Positions 19,126 to 28,186 of a stretch of DNA of 64,000 nucleotides are shown one piece after another; positions within the stretch are counted from its first letter, which is position 1; every line of letters starts with the position of its first letter. The DNA is taken from positions 1 to 64,000 of the forward strand of contig CANMTP010000007.1 in the NCBI GenBank assembly GCA_947500845.1, written 5' to 3'. A program made the position numbers and the translations under genes. The stretch comes from an uncultured Aquimarina sp. GTDB lineage: Bacteria; Bacteroidota; Bacteroidia; Flavobacteriales; Flavobacteriaceae. Below the pieces are notes generated by a model, which worked only from the letters and a program-made list of their open reading frames with translations, made no database searches and was not told the DNA's origin.

Positions 19126-19223
19126 AAAAAAAACGGACATAGCTACCCCATTGCCATGTCCGTTTCAAACAACTAACCAACCTAAAACTTAATTAACATG
19201 TTCATCCTTTCAGTTTTATAGGT
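19126..19223 (-). ncRNA. Candidate small RNA with conserved box and terminator
   Basis: On the minus strand a degenerate promoter (TACTTTTA at 19230-19237, with TTT 20 bases upstream) is followed by about 25 bases and then a box resembling AAGTTTTAGGTTGGTTAG (19171-19191), and a perfect 10-bp terminator stem AAACGGACAT/ATGTCCGTTT (19131-19165) with an eight-T tail. The same box-plus-terminator layout occurs at 54190-54298. A five-codon frame overlaps the box, but no protein gene is present. No function can be assigned. Confidence 0.45.
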
Positions 19224-19391
19224 ACATGATAAAAGTAAGGTTAAAGGATATGCTATGAAATATGTAATGAGGGAATGGAAGTTTTGAGTGAGGGAAGTTG
19301 ATTTTTTGGCTAATTTCAGATAGCGATAGCGATACTTTGTTACAGCAAAAAAGCTTCTAACCAGCTTTTAAAAATTTGAGCAGTATTTGAA

Positions 19392-19568
19392 TTACTCATC
19401 AAGATATAAAATCAAACATAAATAGAATACTACGCTTTCTTTCGATACCAAAAACAAAATTAAGAACAGTAGCCCAAGAAGTCCTAATCCTATTGTCCAG
19501 TACTGCCATGTGGGATTATCAAAATGTATTGGAGCAGGATCTAATGCTATCTCTTTAGGAAAGTTAGT
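19392..19568 (-). pseudogene. Remnant of a small membrane protein gene
   Basis: A 58-codon minus-strand frame without a start codon reads like real protein: FPKEIALDPAPIHFDNPTW followed by a hydrophobic helix (about 25 residues, GLGLLGLLFLILFLV) and a short tail. It is preceded directly by an in-frame stop. The bases just upstream can be read in another frame (LSKVATLDILELT), so a frameshift is possible. It resembles nothing I can name and could be a decayed gene or a small gene with an unusual start. Confidence 0.35.
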
Positions 19569-19681
19569 TCAAGGATATCAAGGGTTGCAACTTTCGATAA
19601 ATTTTTGTTTAATTTTAGAATGTATACGCAGGTGCAGAGACGAGATTAAGTAATCGATAACTTTTTGAAACTTAACACTTG

Positions 19682-20194
19682 CTATTCCTTATTCATTTTA
19701 TTGGAGATGCCGCATTTTCTACGCACCGTTCTTTCGGCAAGAGCGGCGGCGTTTCTGGCTGCATCCTCAGCGCCCCCGTTGTTTACAATCTCGTTATAAA
19801 CCGTTTTGTTTTCTATAAGACCGCGTAGGATACACACAAATCCCGGGCTGTCTTTACCCTTGTAAGGATTTTTTTTATTAGGTTTTGCAATCAATTCTCT
19901 AAACAAGCGATCCTTCAATACAGCATCTTTTTGAACCTCTACTACCAATTTATTGAGTTCATCTTGTTCTTCAGGATACATATCACTTACCTTATCTGTA
20001 GCGTTAGCATACTCATCATTGGTAAAATTAAAATAGTTGTAAATATCAAAGTAATTGTTATCTCCTTGTTCTTCCTCTTGCACCTCTTCTTCACTTTGTA
20101 TTTCTTCTTCGTTCTGGTACTCTTCTTCGCTTTCCTGGCTCATTCCTTTAAACACAGATACCAGTACTAGTATAAAAATGGATAGCTTCTTCAT
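19682..20194 (-). CDS. Hypothetical secreted protein with a glutamate-rich repeat
   Basis: A 170-residue protein of unknown function. The first 19 residues form a signal peptide (MKKLSIFILVLVSVFKGMSQ). Residues about 20-45 are a low-complexity acidic tract made of repeated EEE-x-Q-type units. The remaining ~120 residues are predicted helical (DELNKLVVEVQKDAVLKDRLF) with two cysteines, CILRG and RRKCG, that could form a disulfide after export. It is divergent from another small secreted protein at 20472. I recognise no family. Confidence 0.65.
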   Translation of the reverse strand: MKKLSIFILVLVSVFKGMSQESEEEYQNEEEIQSEEEVQEEEQGDNNYFDIYNYFNFTNDEYANATDKVSDMYPEEQDELNKLVVEVQKDAVLKDRLFRELIAKPNKKNPYKGKDSPGFVCILRGLIENKTVYNEIVNNGGAEDAARNAAALAERTVRRKCGISNKMNKE

Positions 20195-20471
20195 TTGTTC
20201 AATGGTTTTAAATTGATTGGGGTATATAAACGTCTTGCAACGTCCTTTTGTTATCTGTCTTCCTTATTTTTACGATTTTCACTTTACATAATTAAGAATT
20301 TTATTTTTGTTTACTAAATTCGTGGCACACTTTTTGGTTTTTATCAAATAAAATGCCTATTTTGAGGCGATTTTTAAGGTTATTTTAACAATAAAAAAAG
20401 TTTTATTACGTTGTGATAACCGGTGTAATTAACCTATAAACTTTTAATACATTTTTTAACACCCAAACATT

Positions 20472-20870
20472 ATGAAAAAATTATTTCTACTTGCATTTGT
20501 GCTATGTGCAGGATTCTCAGGTCAAGCTCAGGTCACCTGGCAAGAAATGAGCAGAATTTATGACGAAGAATTATATCCTTTAGCAAAAGACGTCGCTGAA
20601 ATGACAGACAAAGTTATTGCCAATGGAAATGTTGTTTCAATCATTAAAGATACAGGAACAACTTCTATTCAGAAAAAGAAAGATAATTCTGTACCTGTTG
20701 ACTACTATGATTATTTTCTTTTGACTTCGGCAGGAAGAAAAATAGGTCCTTTAGAAGCCATGCAAGCCCATAAAGTGGTACATAAATTTTTAGATGTGCT
20801 GAAACGAGTTAAAGAGAATGCCTCAATTGATAATACAAAAGAAATCGAGAGTATTCTTAACAGTTTATAA
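20472..20870 (+). CDS. Hypothetical small secreted protein
   Basis: A 132-residue protein with a signal peptide (about 1-19, ending GQAQ) and a mostly helical mature part. It contains the segment DYFLLTSAGRKIGPLEAMQ and has no cysteine after the signal peptide. It has its own strong bidirectional terminator at 20888 and is divergent from the glutamate-rich secreted protein, with about 280 bases between the two starts. I recognise no family; secretion to the periplasm or beyond is the only supported inference. Confidence 0.65.
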   Translation: MKKLFLLAFVLCAGFSGQAQVTWQEMSRIYDEELYPLAKDVAEMTDKVIANGNVVSIIKDTGTTSIQKKKDNSVPVDYYDYFLLTSAGRKIGPLEAMQAHKVVHKFLDVLKRVKENASIDNTKEIESILNSL

Positions 20871-20887
20871 ATATTTGATTATATAGT

Positions 20888-20919
20888 AAAAATAGCGGCC
20901 ATTTGGCCGCTATTTTTTT
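20888..20919. terminator. Strong bidirectional terminator
   Basis: AAAAATAGCGGCC and GGCCGCTATTTTT form a 13-bp stem with a four-base loop, A's before and T's after. It separates the convergent genes ending at 20870 (plus) and 20936 (minus) and can serve both. Confidence 0.92.
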
Positions 20920-20935
20920 TACCTCCTGCTTCAAA

Positions 20936-21895
20936 TTATATGTCGTTGAGCAGTTTTGAAATTTCGTCCAGTTTTGGAGTCAAAATCACCTCGATACGTC
21001 GGTTTTTGCTCTTTCCTTCGTTGGTGTCGTTACTCGCTACAGGAGCAAACTCTCCTCTACCTGCAGCAGTTAAATTCTGCGGATCAATTTGACTATTTTC
21101 TAACAAAATATTGACAATAGCCGTAGCCCTTTTGGTCGACAGATCCCAGTTACCGGATAACTGTGCATTGCCCAGGTAGGGATCGTCATCGGTATGACCT
21201 TCTATTAATACAGCGATATCAGGATTTTGAGCCAGTACTTTGCCTAATTGTTTTACGGCTTTACGGCCTTGTGTTCCTATGGCCCAGCTTCCAGATTCAA
21301 ACAGCAACTTATTTTCCATAGAAATATATACTTTGCCATCGCGCTCTTCTACGGTAAGGCCCTTGCCTTCAAAATTACGTAAGGCTTTAGAAATTGCAGA
21401 TTTTAACGCTTGCATCTTGGCATCTTTGGCGGCAATTAAGCCTTCTAATTCGTTAACTCGTTGCGAGCGTGCTTCTAAATCTCGTTGTAGTGTATCCAAA
21501 CGCGTACGCTCTTGAGCCAATGCTCGCTCCTTATCCTCAAGTTGTGCCAATAATTCTCTGTTCTTTTTGCTATTAGCAGCAATGGCAGCAGAGCTGTTTT
21601 TTTCTAAAGCGTCATACGATCGTTTCAGGTTTTCATAATTGGCTTGAGCAGCTTCATAGTTACGTTGCAACTCGTCTCTTTCGGCCTTTGTTTTTTCGTA
21701 CTGTGTGCTAAGCTCGTCTATTGACTTTTTATCGGCCCTGTTTTGTTTCTCCAGTGCCGCTAATTCGTCTTCCATTTTACGATTTTCTCGTTTCAGATTG
21801 GCATACTTATTTTCTAAATCTTTATAAACTTTAGACGTCACACACGAAGTCATAAGTAAACCAATGACGATAATGAATACAACTTTTTTAATCAT
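20936..21895 (-). CDS. OmpA-family lipoprotein with long coiled coil
   Basis: A 319-residue outer membrane lipoprotein that should anchor the membrane to peptidoglycan. The signal peptide ends in a lipobox (LLMTSC, Cys18). Residues about 25-165 form a heptad-rich coiled coil with many K/E/R residues, and the C-terminal ~120 residues are an OmpA-like peptidoglycan-binding domain: VLIEGHTDDDPYLG, LSTKRATAIVNIL, GRGEFAPVASNDT and KSKNRRIEVIL. The combination lipobox/coiled coil/OmpA is common in Bacteroidota. Single gene with the shared terminator at 20888. Confidence 0.92.
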   Translation of the reverse strand: MIKKVVFIIVIGLLMTSCVTSKVYKDLENKYANLKRENRKMEDELAALEKQNRADKKSIDELSTQYEKTKAERDELQRNYEAAQANYENLKRSYDALEKNSSAAIAANSKKNRELLAQLEDKERALAQERTRLDTLQRDLEARSQRVNELEGLIAAKDAKMQALKSAISKALRNFEGKGLTVEERDGKVYISMENKLLFESGSWAIGTQGRKAVKQLGKVLAQNPDIAVLIEGHTDDDPYLGNAQLSGNWDLSTKRATAIVNILLENSQIDPQNLTAAGRGEFAPVASNDTNEGKSKNRRIEVILTPKLDEISKLLNDI

Positions 21896-21964
21896 TTTAT
21901 GGGGTTTTATATACTACAAATAATTCTATACTTCTTTTTTTGACTCTCACTACTACTCTCCTGT

Positions 21965-21992
21965 AACATCGAGCGTAGTTGAGATGTTTTTT
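21965..21992. repeat. REP-like hairpin sequence
   Basis: AACATC and GATGTT bracket GAGCGTAGTTGA and are followed by six T. The core resembles the short dispersed intergenic hairpin repeats often seen in flavobacteria. It lies between the OmpA and exonuclease genes in the wrong orientation to terminate either. Confidence 0.4.
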
Positions 21993-22030
21993 GTCTACCT
22001 TTCGACGTAAAGTAATAGAAAAGCGAAAAA

Positions 22031-22795
22031 TTATAGTTCTAATTCTACTACAATCGGACAATGATCACTATGTTTTGCCTCTGATAAGATAACGGCTCTT
22101 TTCAATTTTTCTTGTAGAGGTTTGGCGACCATCCCATAATCTAAACGCCATCCTTTATTGTTTGCCCTGGCATTAGCCCGGTAGCTCCACCAGGAATAAT
22201 GATGCGGTTCCTTATTAAAATGTCTAAACGAATCAATAAATCCACTATCCATAAAATTACCGATCCACTCGCGTTCTACCGGTAAAAATCCGGATACATT
22301 TTTATTACGTACAGGATCGTGAATATCGATGGCTTGGTGACATATATTATAATCCCCCAGAATGACGAGGTTTGGATGGTTCTTTTTTAAATGATTTATG
22401 TACGATTGAAAGTCAGCCATATATGTTAACTTATGTTCTAATCGATCCATATTAGTTCCACTGGGCAAATACAGGCTCATTATTGAAACTCCATTAAAAT
22501 CTGCCCTAAGGTTACGTCCCTCATGGTCCATATATTCGATCCCGGTACCATATTCAATATGATCAGGAGCAGTTTTAGATAAAATTGCTACTCCGCTATA
22601 TCCCTTTTTCTGGGCACTATACCAATAATTATGAGGATATCCAGCTTCGGCAAACACATCAAGATCCAATTGGTCTTTGTTGGCTTTTATTTCCTGAAGG
22701 CAAATCACATCGGGATCTGCTTGTTGTAACCACTCTAAAAATCCTTTATTAAGTGCCGCTCTAATTCCGTTTACGTTATAGGAAATAATTTTCAT
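22031..22795 (-). CDS. xth: Exodeoxyribonuclease III / AP endonuclease
   Basis: A Mg-dependent nuclease that cuts at abasic sites in base-excision repair and degrades 3' ends. The 254-residue length fits the ExoIII branch of the EEP superfamily. Catalytic motifs are in place: NVNGIRAAL (residues 7-15), CLQEIKA with the metal-binding Glu (about 35-41), ILGDYNICHQAIDIHDP with Asp/Asn, WWSYRANARANNKGWRLDY, and the C-terminal SDHCPIVVEL with the catalytic Asp-His pair. It is monocistronic; no terminator was found in the 135 bases downstream. Confidence 0.96.
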   Translation of the reverse strand: MKIISYNVNGIRAALNKGFLEWLQQADPDVICLQEIKANKDQLDLDVFAEAGYPHNYWYSAQKKGYSGVAILSKTAPDHIEYGTGIEYMDHEGRNLRADFNGVSIMSLYLPSGTNMDRLEHKLTYMADFQSYINHLKKNHPNLVILGDYNICHQAIDIHDPVRNKNVSGFLPVEREWIGNFMDSGFIDSFRHFNKEPHHYSWWSYRANARANNKGWRLDYGMVAKPLQEKLKRAVILSEAKHSDHCPIVVELEL

Positions 22796-22926
22796 GAAGT
22801 ATCAATTTAAATTTTTAGTAAAAATAAAATTTACTGTTATTCCATTGTCTAAATACATCATAAACTTTTGGGTGTTACAAACTAATTAGGCTAAAACCTC
22901 TATCTTTATAAAAACAACCACAAATC

Positions 22927-23298
22927 ATGAAGATCATGCTTAAAATAGCGTACCTATTTACCATGCTTAGCCTGTATACCTGTGCCACAACAAAAGAAAC
23001 AAAAACTACAAATACGGCTGAAGCAAAAGCTGATGTACAGCAAATAGATGAAAAAGAAATGATTGAAAAAGGATTTAGCAAAGGCACCATCACGATAAGC
23101 AAATCAAAAGATTGCCCTTACATTCTCACTGTCGAAGAATATCAAGACAAGCTGGACCCCATTAATCTTAGTGAATTTTTCAAAGACGGTCAGATACCTG
23201 AACAAGTTTGGGTAAAATTTTCCAGTCTTAGAATGCCCAGCAGGTGTAGCGAAGCCCGTCCTGTTTCCATTAATGAAATAAACAAACGTTCTAAATAA
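22927..23298 (+). CDS. Hypothetical small lipoprotein
   Basis: A 123-residue protein of unknown function. The N-terminus is a signal peptide with a likely lipobox LSLYTC (Cys19), followed by a Thr/Lys/Glu-rich linker (about 20-45) and a compact C-terminal domain with two cysteines (SKDCPYIL, SRCSEARPVS) containing a conserved-looking WVKFSSLRMPSRC segment. Its stop is two bases from the stop of the convergent T9SS protein gene. From memory, similar small proteins occur in other flavobacteria, but no function is known to me. Confidence 0.65.
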   Translation: MKIMLKIAYLFTMLSLYTCATTKETKTTNTAEAKADVQQIDEKEMIEKGFSKGTITISKSKDCPYILTVEEYQDKLDPINLSEFFKDGQIPEQVWVKFSSLRMPSRCSEARPVSINEINKRSK

Positions 23299-23300
23299 AT

Positions 23301-26300
23301 CTATAGCACGCCAAACCCTACCACATTCCTTTTACTATTACCAAGTCTGGCAAAATAAATACCCGACCTGGCAAAAGACATGTCTAATTCGTAGGTGAAA
23401 GTATTATTCCCATCTTTTTTTATAAGATTAGAAGCTACAATTTGTCCCCTAATATTAAATATATAAATTCTTTCTTCAACAGGAGCGTTAGAATCTGTTT
23501 TGGTGATTACAAATTGATTGTTAGGTTGACTAACTACGATCAAATCAGTTACTATGTTGGGGTCTGGCCCTACGGGTTCATCGACTATTTCTACTGTATA
23601 ATCATGTGTGGTTCCAAATTGCATTGAACCACATGGTTCATTAAGAAGAGCCCCATTATTTGTATTAGTATCACCCGCTCTAATTCTAAACAAGTGCGAA
23701 CCCAGTGTAGCATCTCCGCTTAGTGATAATGTATAACTCTGATCTAGATTAATCTCTGTAATAACTTGACTGTTTAATACTAATTCTGATACTTCAAATA
23801 TATTATCATCATCAAAATCTATCCAGACAGAAAATTGCTCAGACTCATTCTCATCTGCAAATCCAGATTGAACAGTTAGGGTATATTCCTCTGACCTGTT
23901 AAGCTGTATTATGAAATCATTTGTAAAATCTTCATATCCCGTATTACAGTTTATTGGTGAATTGGTAACATTTGCCAGTTGGAACGAAGTTATCCCGTCT
24001 CCAAACTGAGCACAATCAGATGTAGGTGCGCAAATTGCGTTTTCTATAGTTCTTGTTATAACATCATTGGTGGTATCCTCATCACTGGATAATAAGGTAC
24101 CTATTTGAAAACTATACTCTCCAAACTCCAGAAGGTTTACTGTGGTCGTAAACGTGTATATCGCAGATTCTTGAGATGCCAACGTCCCGGTAAACACTTC
24201 ATTAACACGAGTTCCTTCGTTAAGCGAATAAAAAACAGGAATATTTGATTGTGGTGAGCCTCCATAATTAAAAATGGTAATCGTTATTTCTTCTTCGGCA
24301 GTAAACTGACCATTGGCCTGTGGCGCAACCAGGTCGGTTACTCCAACATCATTAGAAAATAAATTTCTTACATCCCGAGATGAGCAATCATTTTCTGGAG
24401 TAGTATCTCCAGTCAAATTAGTTTCTGCAGTAATATTGTAAGATCTCTCTGCTGTAAGATCTGCTGGGGTAGCAAAAGAAAAAGAAGTCGTTCTTCCTGC
24501 ACTCAAAGGCCCTGCGAATAACTCGGTAACCGGTGTTCCCCCATTAATTGAGTAACTCACAGGAATATCAGTTTGTGTAGAAGAGCCAAAATTTTTGATA
24601 GTTACCGTAATAGTTTCATCTGTAGTCAAAACTGCATCTATAGGAGTATCTATTTTAATTACGCCAACATCACTGGTAACATTACTGGCAATTTTAAAAA
24701 CTCCAACAATGTTTCTTGCATTATCTCCTGTTTCTTCAAAATATTCTGCGATATGCCAAAAGGTTTGGTCATCTAACGGATCTACGCTCAACTGGGCATA
24801 ATCACCATATCTATTTTGATCTGTATTATTGATTGCAGTACCAATGGCAATAGTCTCTTCGGGAAACGTCATAGTGCCTAAAGGGTCATCGACCAACCTA
24901 CCCGTATAGCGAATCGACACAAAACTATCTTCTGTGGCTAAATTGGTCGTCGTGCCCATCGTAGAATAACCCATACCAATATTACCAAAAACGTCCATTG
25001 CCATACTGGCACACCATGCACTTTTGCCATCTGTAGAAGTATAGGTCCCTTCCTGAAAGACCGTCCAAGGTTGTCCATCTCCATTCTGTCGTAACTCGTA
25101 CCATCTAATTCCAGAAACATTGTCAGAATCCTGTCTGTCATCAATATCTACCGGAAAATTAAGCACTACGGCATTGTAATCACAAAATCTTCTGTAATTA
25201 GTGGCATACATTACCGCTCCTTGTAACACATCAATATCCTGACCATCATTAGGCTGAGGAAGATTCCCAAAAGAACCTCCATCAAATGTAGAATCAAATG
25301 CATTGATAGCTCCACTGCTCACCGTTAATTCTTCAGATTCAGCGATGGTTGATTGACCTGGATTTATCCAATCTACATTAATAGTCCATAGTTTAAGAGC
25401 GTCTTCAGTAACTCCCTGCCATGCGTCATCCTGGTAATAGATTATTCTTGCATCGCCATCTGGAGGTAGTGTATTACCTATGGCATTAAATGATGCCGGA
25501 CTGTAGAACCCTCCAATTCTTGCTCCTGGAAGTGGGAATCCCACCATTTTTACATTTTCTTCACCCACCAGCATTTTTTCTCTTTCTACTACAAATACAA
25601 CTTCATCATTTTGTAATGAGTTTTGATCTTTATTTGCGGTTACATAATACCCATCTGACCATATTGAAAATTTTGTGTAATCAGGGAAACTCCCGGTATC
25701 AAATCGATACGTAAACCAACCATCATTTACAGGATCTGGACCTTGGCATACTGCTACCAAAAATCCATTAGGTGAATTAGAAAATTGAGTAACTACAAAT
25801 CGATCTGCAAAACTATCATAAAATACGATAGGATCTCCCAGACTTTCTCCTGGAAAGATATTTTCTAATGACGCTGAAGCCATTAACTCGACTCCTGAGC
25901 GATCACGTATCGCAAATTCAAAGTTCTTGGCACTTACATAATGATTGGGACCTATAGCCCCTGTAGGATCCGATGGGGAAAATGTACTTGTATTGGCTTC
26001 AAAAATTAAAGTAGGGGCTTTACTAGCTCTTATGCTTTGAGCGCTCTTTTGCCTTTTCACCAATGGATCTGGTCCTTTAGATCCTTTTCCCGGTACTATT
26101 TTATTTCCGTCTGTTCTTCTGGGGTTTATCTTACCTTTTCTTGGTTTTCCAGGGATTAACTTCTTCCCTGCCATCGGTTCAACATTTTTCATATATGTTG
26201 CGGTAGAAATCAAACTGGCATTTTTTATTTCTTTCTTTTTCACTTGAGAAAAACCAAGTGCCATAGAGAATATAGAAACTAAAACTAAAATCTTTTTCAA

Positions 26301-26306
26301 CAGCAT
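23301..26306 (-). CDS. T9SS type A sorting domain protein with CARDB and GEVED domains
   Basis: A 1001-residue secreted protein, probably delivered to the cell surface by the type IX (Por) system. A signal peptide (about 1-21) leads a basic linker, then a region of about 400 residues starting FSPSDPTGAIGPNHY that looks like a beta-propeller or lectin-like surface domain. Two CARDB-type Ig-like repeats follow (about 540-750; NDVGVTDLVAP, each with VTIKNFG- or ITIFNYG-type strands), then a GEVED domain (about 770-900, WIDFDDDNIFEVSELVL), and a C-terminal T9SS type A sorting domain (last ~75 residues, IYIFNIRGQIVASN). Function is probably adhesive or binding; no catalytic motif was seen. Confidence 0.85.
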   Translation of the reverse strand: MLLKKILVLVSIFSMALGFSQVKKKEIKNASLISTATYMKNVEPMAGKKLIPGKPRKGKINPRRTDGNKIVPGKGSKGPDPLVKRQKSAQSIRASKAPTLIFEANTSTFSPSDPTGAIGPNHYVSAKNFEFAIRDRSGVELMASASLENIFPGESLGDPIVFYDSFADRFVVTQFSNSPNGFLVAVCQGPDPVNDGWFTYRFDTGSFPDYTKFSIWSDGYYVTANKDQNSLQNDEVVFVVEREKMLVGEENVKMVGFPLPGARIGGFYSPASFNAIGNTLPPDGDARIIYYQDDAWQGVTEDALKLWTINVDWINPGQSTIAESEELTVSSGAINAFDSTFDGGSFGNLPQPNDGQDIDVLQGAVMYATNYRRFCDYNAVVLNFPVDIDDRQDSDNVSGIRWYELRQNGDGQPWTVFQEGTYTSTDGKSAWCASMAMDVFGNIGMGYSTMGTTTNLATEDSFVSIRYTGRLVDDPLGTMTFPEETIAIGTAINNTDQNRYGDYAQLSVDPLDDQTFWHIAEYFEETGDNARNIVGVFKIASNVTSDVGVIKIDTPIDAVLTTDETITVTIKNFGSSTQTDIPVSYSINGGTPVTELFAGPLSAGRTTSFSFATPADLTAERSYNITAETNLTGDTTPENDCSSRDVRNLFSNDVGVTDLVAPQANGQFTAEEEITITIFNYGGSPQSNIPVFYSLNEGTRVNEVFTGTLASQESAIYTFTTTVNLLEFGEYSFQIGTLLSSDEDTTNDVITRTIENAICAPTSDCAQFGDGITSFQLANVTNSPINCNTGYEDFTNDFIIQLNRSEEYTLTVQSGFADENESEQFSVWIDFDDDNIFEVSELVLNSQVITEINLDQSYTLSLSGDATLGSHLFRIRAGDTNTNNGALLNEPCGSMQFGTTHDYTVEIVDEPVGPDPNIVTDLIVVSQPNNQFVITKTDSNAPVEERIYIFNIRGQIVASNLIKKDGNNTFTYELDMSFARSGIYFARLGNSKRNVVGFGVL

Positions 26307-26474
26307 AAAATGGGCATTTATTGAGTAATTAAACTCTGTACTTTTCGACTAAAATACAATTAAACTTCAAGATATGATAACAATAGAATAGTTATTCACC
26401 ACGATCGATATCAAAGAATTTTATTTTTTCAAAAAAATCATAAATCTTTAATTAACTATTCTGTTCTTATGAAA

Positions 26475-26505
26475 ATACAAAACTGCCCATTTTTACAAGG
26501 CAGCT
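26475..26505 (-). terminator. Weak terminator after glyS
   Basis: On the minus strand CTGCC pairs with GGCAG around an eleven-base loop, followed by a T-rich tail. The stem is short, so the call is tentative. Confidence 0.4.
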
Positions 26506-26533
26506 TTGTTCTTAAAACAGAAGGTTTTATATA

Positions 26534-28069
26534 TTATTTTAACCAATATTCTGCATCAGTTTTTTCTGAAATGATAGTTTTCAAATCTGAAATAGGCACC
26601 CGTTTTTGTTCCATAGTGTCCCTATCCCTGATCGTTACTGTTTGATCTTTAAGAGTATCGTGATCTATGGTGATACAAAAAGGTGTACCGTTGGCATCTT
26701 GTCTTCTATATCGACGACCTATCGCATCTTTTTCATCATATATCACGTTAAACTTCCATTTAAGATCATCTACAATTTGTTGTGCTATTTCTGGCAAGCC
26801 GTCTTTCTTGACCAAAGGAAGAATTGCGGCTTTAACAGGAGCTACAACAGCTGGTAATTTTAGAACCACTCTACTACTCCCGTCTGCCAATTCTTCATCC
26901 TGTAAAGCGGTAGAGAAAACAGCCAGGAACATGCGATCCAACCCTACCGATGTTTCTACTACGTAAGGAACATAGCTTTCCTGTAGCTCTGGATCGAAAA
27001 ATTGTAATTTTTTTCCTGAATATTCCTCATGTGCTTTAAGGTCAAAATCGGTTCTAGAATGAATACCTTCTAATTCTTTAAAGCCAAATGGAAAATTAAA
27101 CTCTATATCTGCCGCCGCATTGGCATAATGTGCCAATTTATCATGATCATGGAAACGGTAATTCTCTTCTCCTAACCCCAGGGAATGGTGCCATTTTAGC
27201 CGTGTTTCTTTCCAATATTCGTACCATCTCATCTCATCTCCCGGTCGTACAAAAAACTGCATTTCCATTTGTTCGAACTCTCGCATTCTGAAGATAAACT
27301 GTCTTGCCACAATTTCATTTCTAAACGCTTTTCCGGTCTGGGCAATACCAAAGGGTATTTTCATACGACCTGTTTTCTGAACATTAAGAAAGTTTACAAA
27401 AATTCCCTGAGCCGTTTCGGGGCGTAAAAATAAATCTGTAGCAGTTTCTGCCGAAGCTCCCAATTTGGTACCAAACATCAGGTTAAATTGCCGTACTTCT
27501 GTCCAATTTTTTGATCCGGTCTCTGGATCAGCAATTCCTAGTTCTTCAATTAACGCTTTTACGTCTGCAAGATCTTCGTTTTCTAAAGACGAGCCCATAC
27601 GTTTAAGCAATTCTTCTCTCTCAGACAGATACTTTACTACTCGAGGATTTGTTGATACGAATTGTGCTTCATCAAAATCATCACCAAAACGCTTTTTTGC
27701 TTTGACAATTTCTTTTTGAGCTTTTTGATTCAGTTTTTCGGCATAATCCTCGATAAGAACATCTGCCCTATATCTTTTTTTAGAATCTTTATTATCTATG
27801 AGAGGATCATTAAAAGCATCTACATGTCCAGATGCTTTCCACGTGGTAGGATGCATAAATATAGCAGCGTCTAAGCCTACAATATTTTGGTGCATATTTA
27901 CCATGCTTTTCCACCAGTATTCTCTAATATTCTTTTTAAGTTCTACTCCGTTTTGACCATAGTCATATACCGCACTAAGTCCATCATAAATTTCGCTCGA
28001 ACCAAAAATATACCCATACTCTTTTGCATGAGCTATCACCTTTTTAAATTTATCTTCTTGCTTTGCCAT
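26534..28069 (-). CDS. glyS: Glycyl-tRNA synthetase (GlyQS, dimeric type)
   Basis: Charges tRNA-Gly with glycine. This is the single-chain alpha-2 type of 511 residues, unlike the alpha/beta type of E. coli. Class II motifs are clear: LRPETAQGIFVNF (about 230), motif 2 FRNEIVARQFIFRMREFEQMEM (about residues 250-270) and motif 3 GLDRMFLAVF (about 375), followed by an anticodon-binding domain in the last ~120 residues (VVAPVKAAILPL). A perfect -7 element sits only 5-12 bases from the start codon, suggesting a leaderless or nearly leaderless mRNA. Confidence 0.97.
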   Translation of the reverse strand: MAKQEDKFKKVIAHAKEYGYIFGSSEIYDGLSAVYDYGQNGVELKKNIREYWWKSMVNMHQNIVGLDAAIFMHPTTWKASGHVDAFNDPLIDNKDSKKRYRADVLIEDYAEKLNQKAQKEIVKAKKRFGDDFDEAQFVSTNPRVVKYLSEREELLKRMGSSLENEDLADVKALIEELGIADPETGSKNWTEVRQFNLMFGTKLGASAETATDLFLRPETAQGIFVNFLNVQKTGRMKIPFGIAQTGKAFRNEIVARQFIFRMREFEQMEMQFFVRPGDEMRWYEYWKETRLKWHHSLGLGEENYRFHDHDKLAHYANAAADIEFNFPFGFKELEGIHSRTDFDLKAHEEYSGKKLQFFDPELQESYVPYVVETSVGLDRMFLAVFSTALQDEELADGSSRVVLKLPAVVAPVKAAILPLVKKDGLPEIAQQIVDDLKWKFNVIYDEKDAIGRRYRRQDANGTPFCITIDHDTLKDQTVTIRDRDTMEQKRVPISDLKTIISEKTDAEYWLK

Positions 28070-28073
28070 TGCG

Positions 28074-28081
28074 CAAAAATA
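28074..28081 (-). promoter_or_regulatory. -7 element next to the glyS start codon
   Basis: TATTTTTG on the minus strand matches TAnnTTTG exactly. Because this element normally lies 4-11 bases before the transcription start, transcription would begin at or next to the glyS ATG (28067-28069). Confidence 0.45.
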
Positions 28082-28132
28082 ATCGAATTTATCTAATTAG
28101 TGACCTTCAAAATTAATTTCTATTGAAAGCAC

Positions 28133-28166
28133 AAAAAAACCGCCATATTACTAAAAATATGACGGT
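28133..28166 (-). terminator. Terminator after the coiled-coil protein gene
   Basis: On the minus strand ACCGTCATATT pairs with AATATGGCGGT (one U-G pair) and seven T's follow, 21 bases past the stop codon at 28187. Confidence 0.85.
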
Positions 28167-28186
28167 CTATATTGTAGTTGAAAGAA

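Larger units (their letters stand above)
18729..19681. other. 953-base region without a complete gene
   Basis: This gap holds an orphan plus-strand terminator (19065-19094), a candidate minus-strand small RNA (19126-19223), and a membrane-protein remnant on the minus strand (19392-19568). The remainder, notably 18780-18950 and 19240-19390, shows nothing I can name. Confidence 0.6.
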
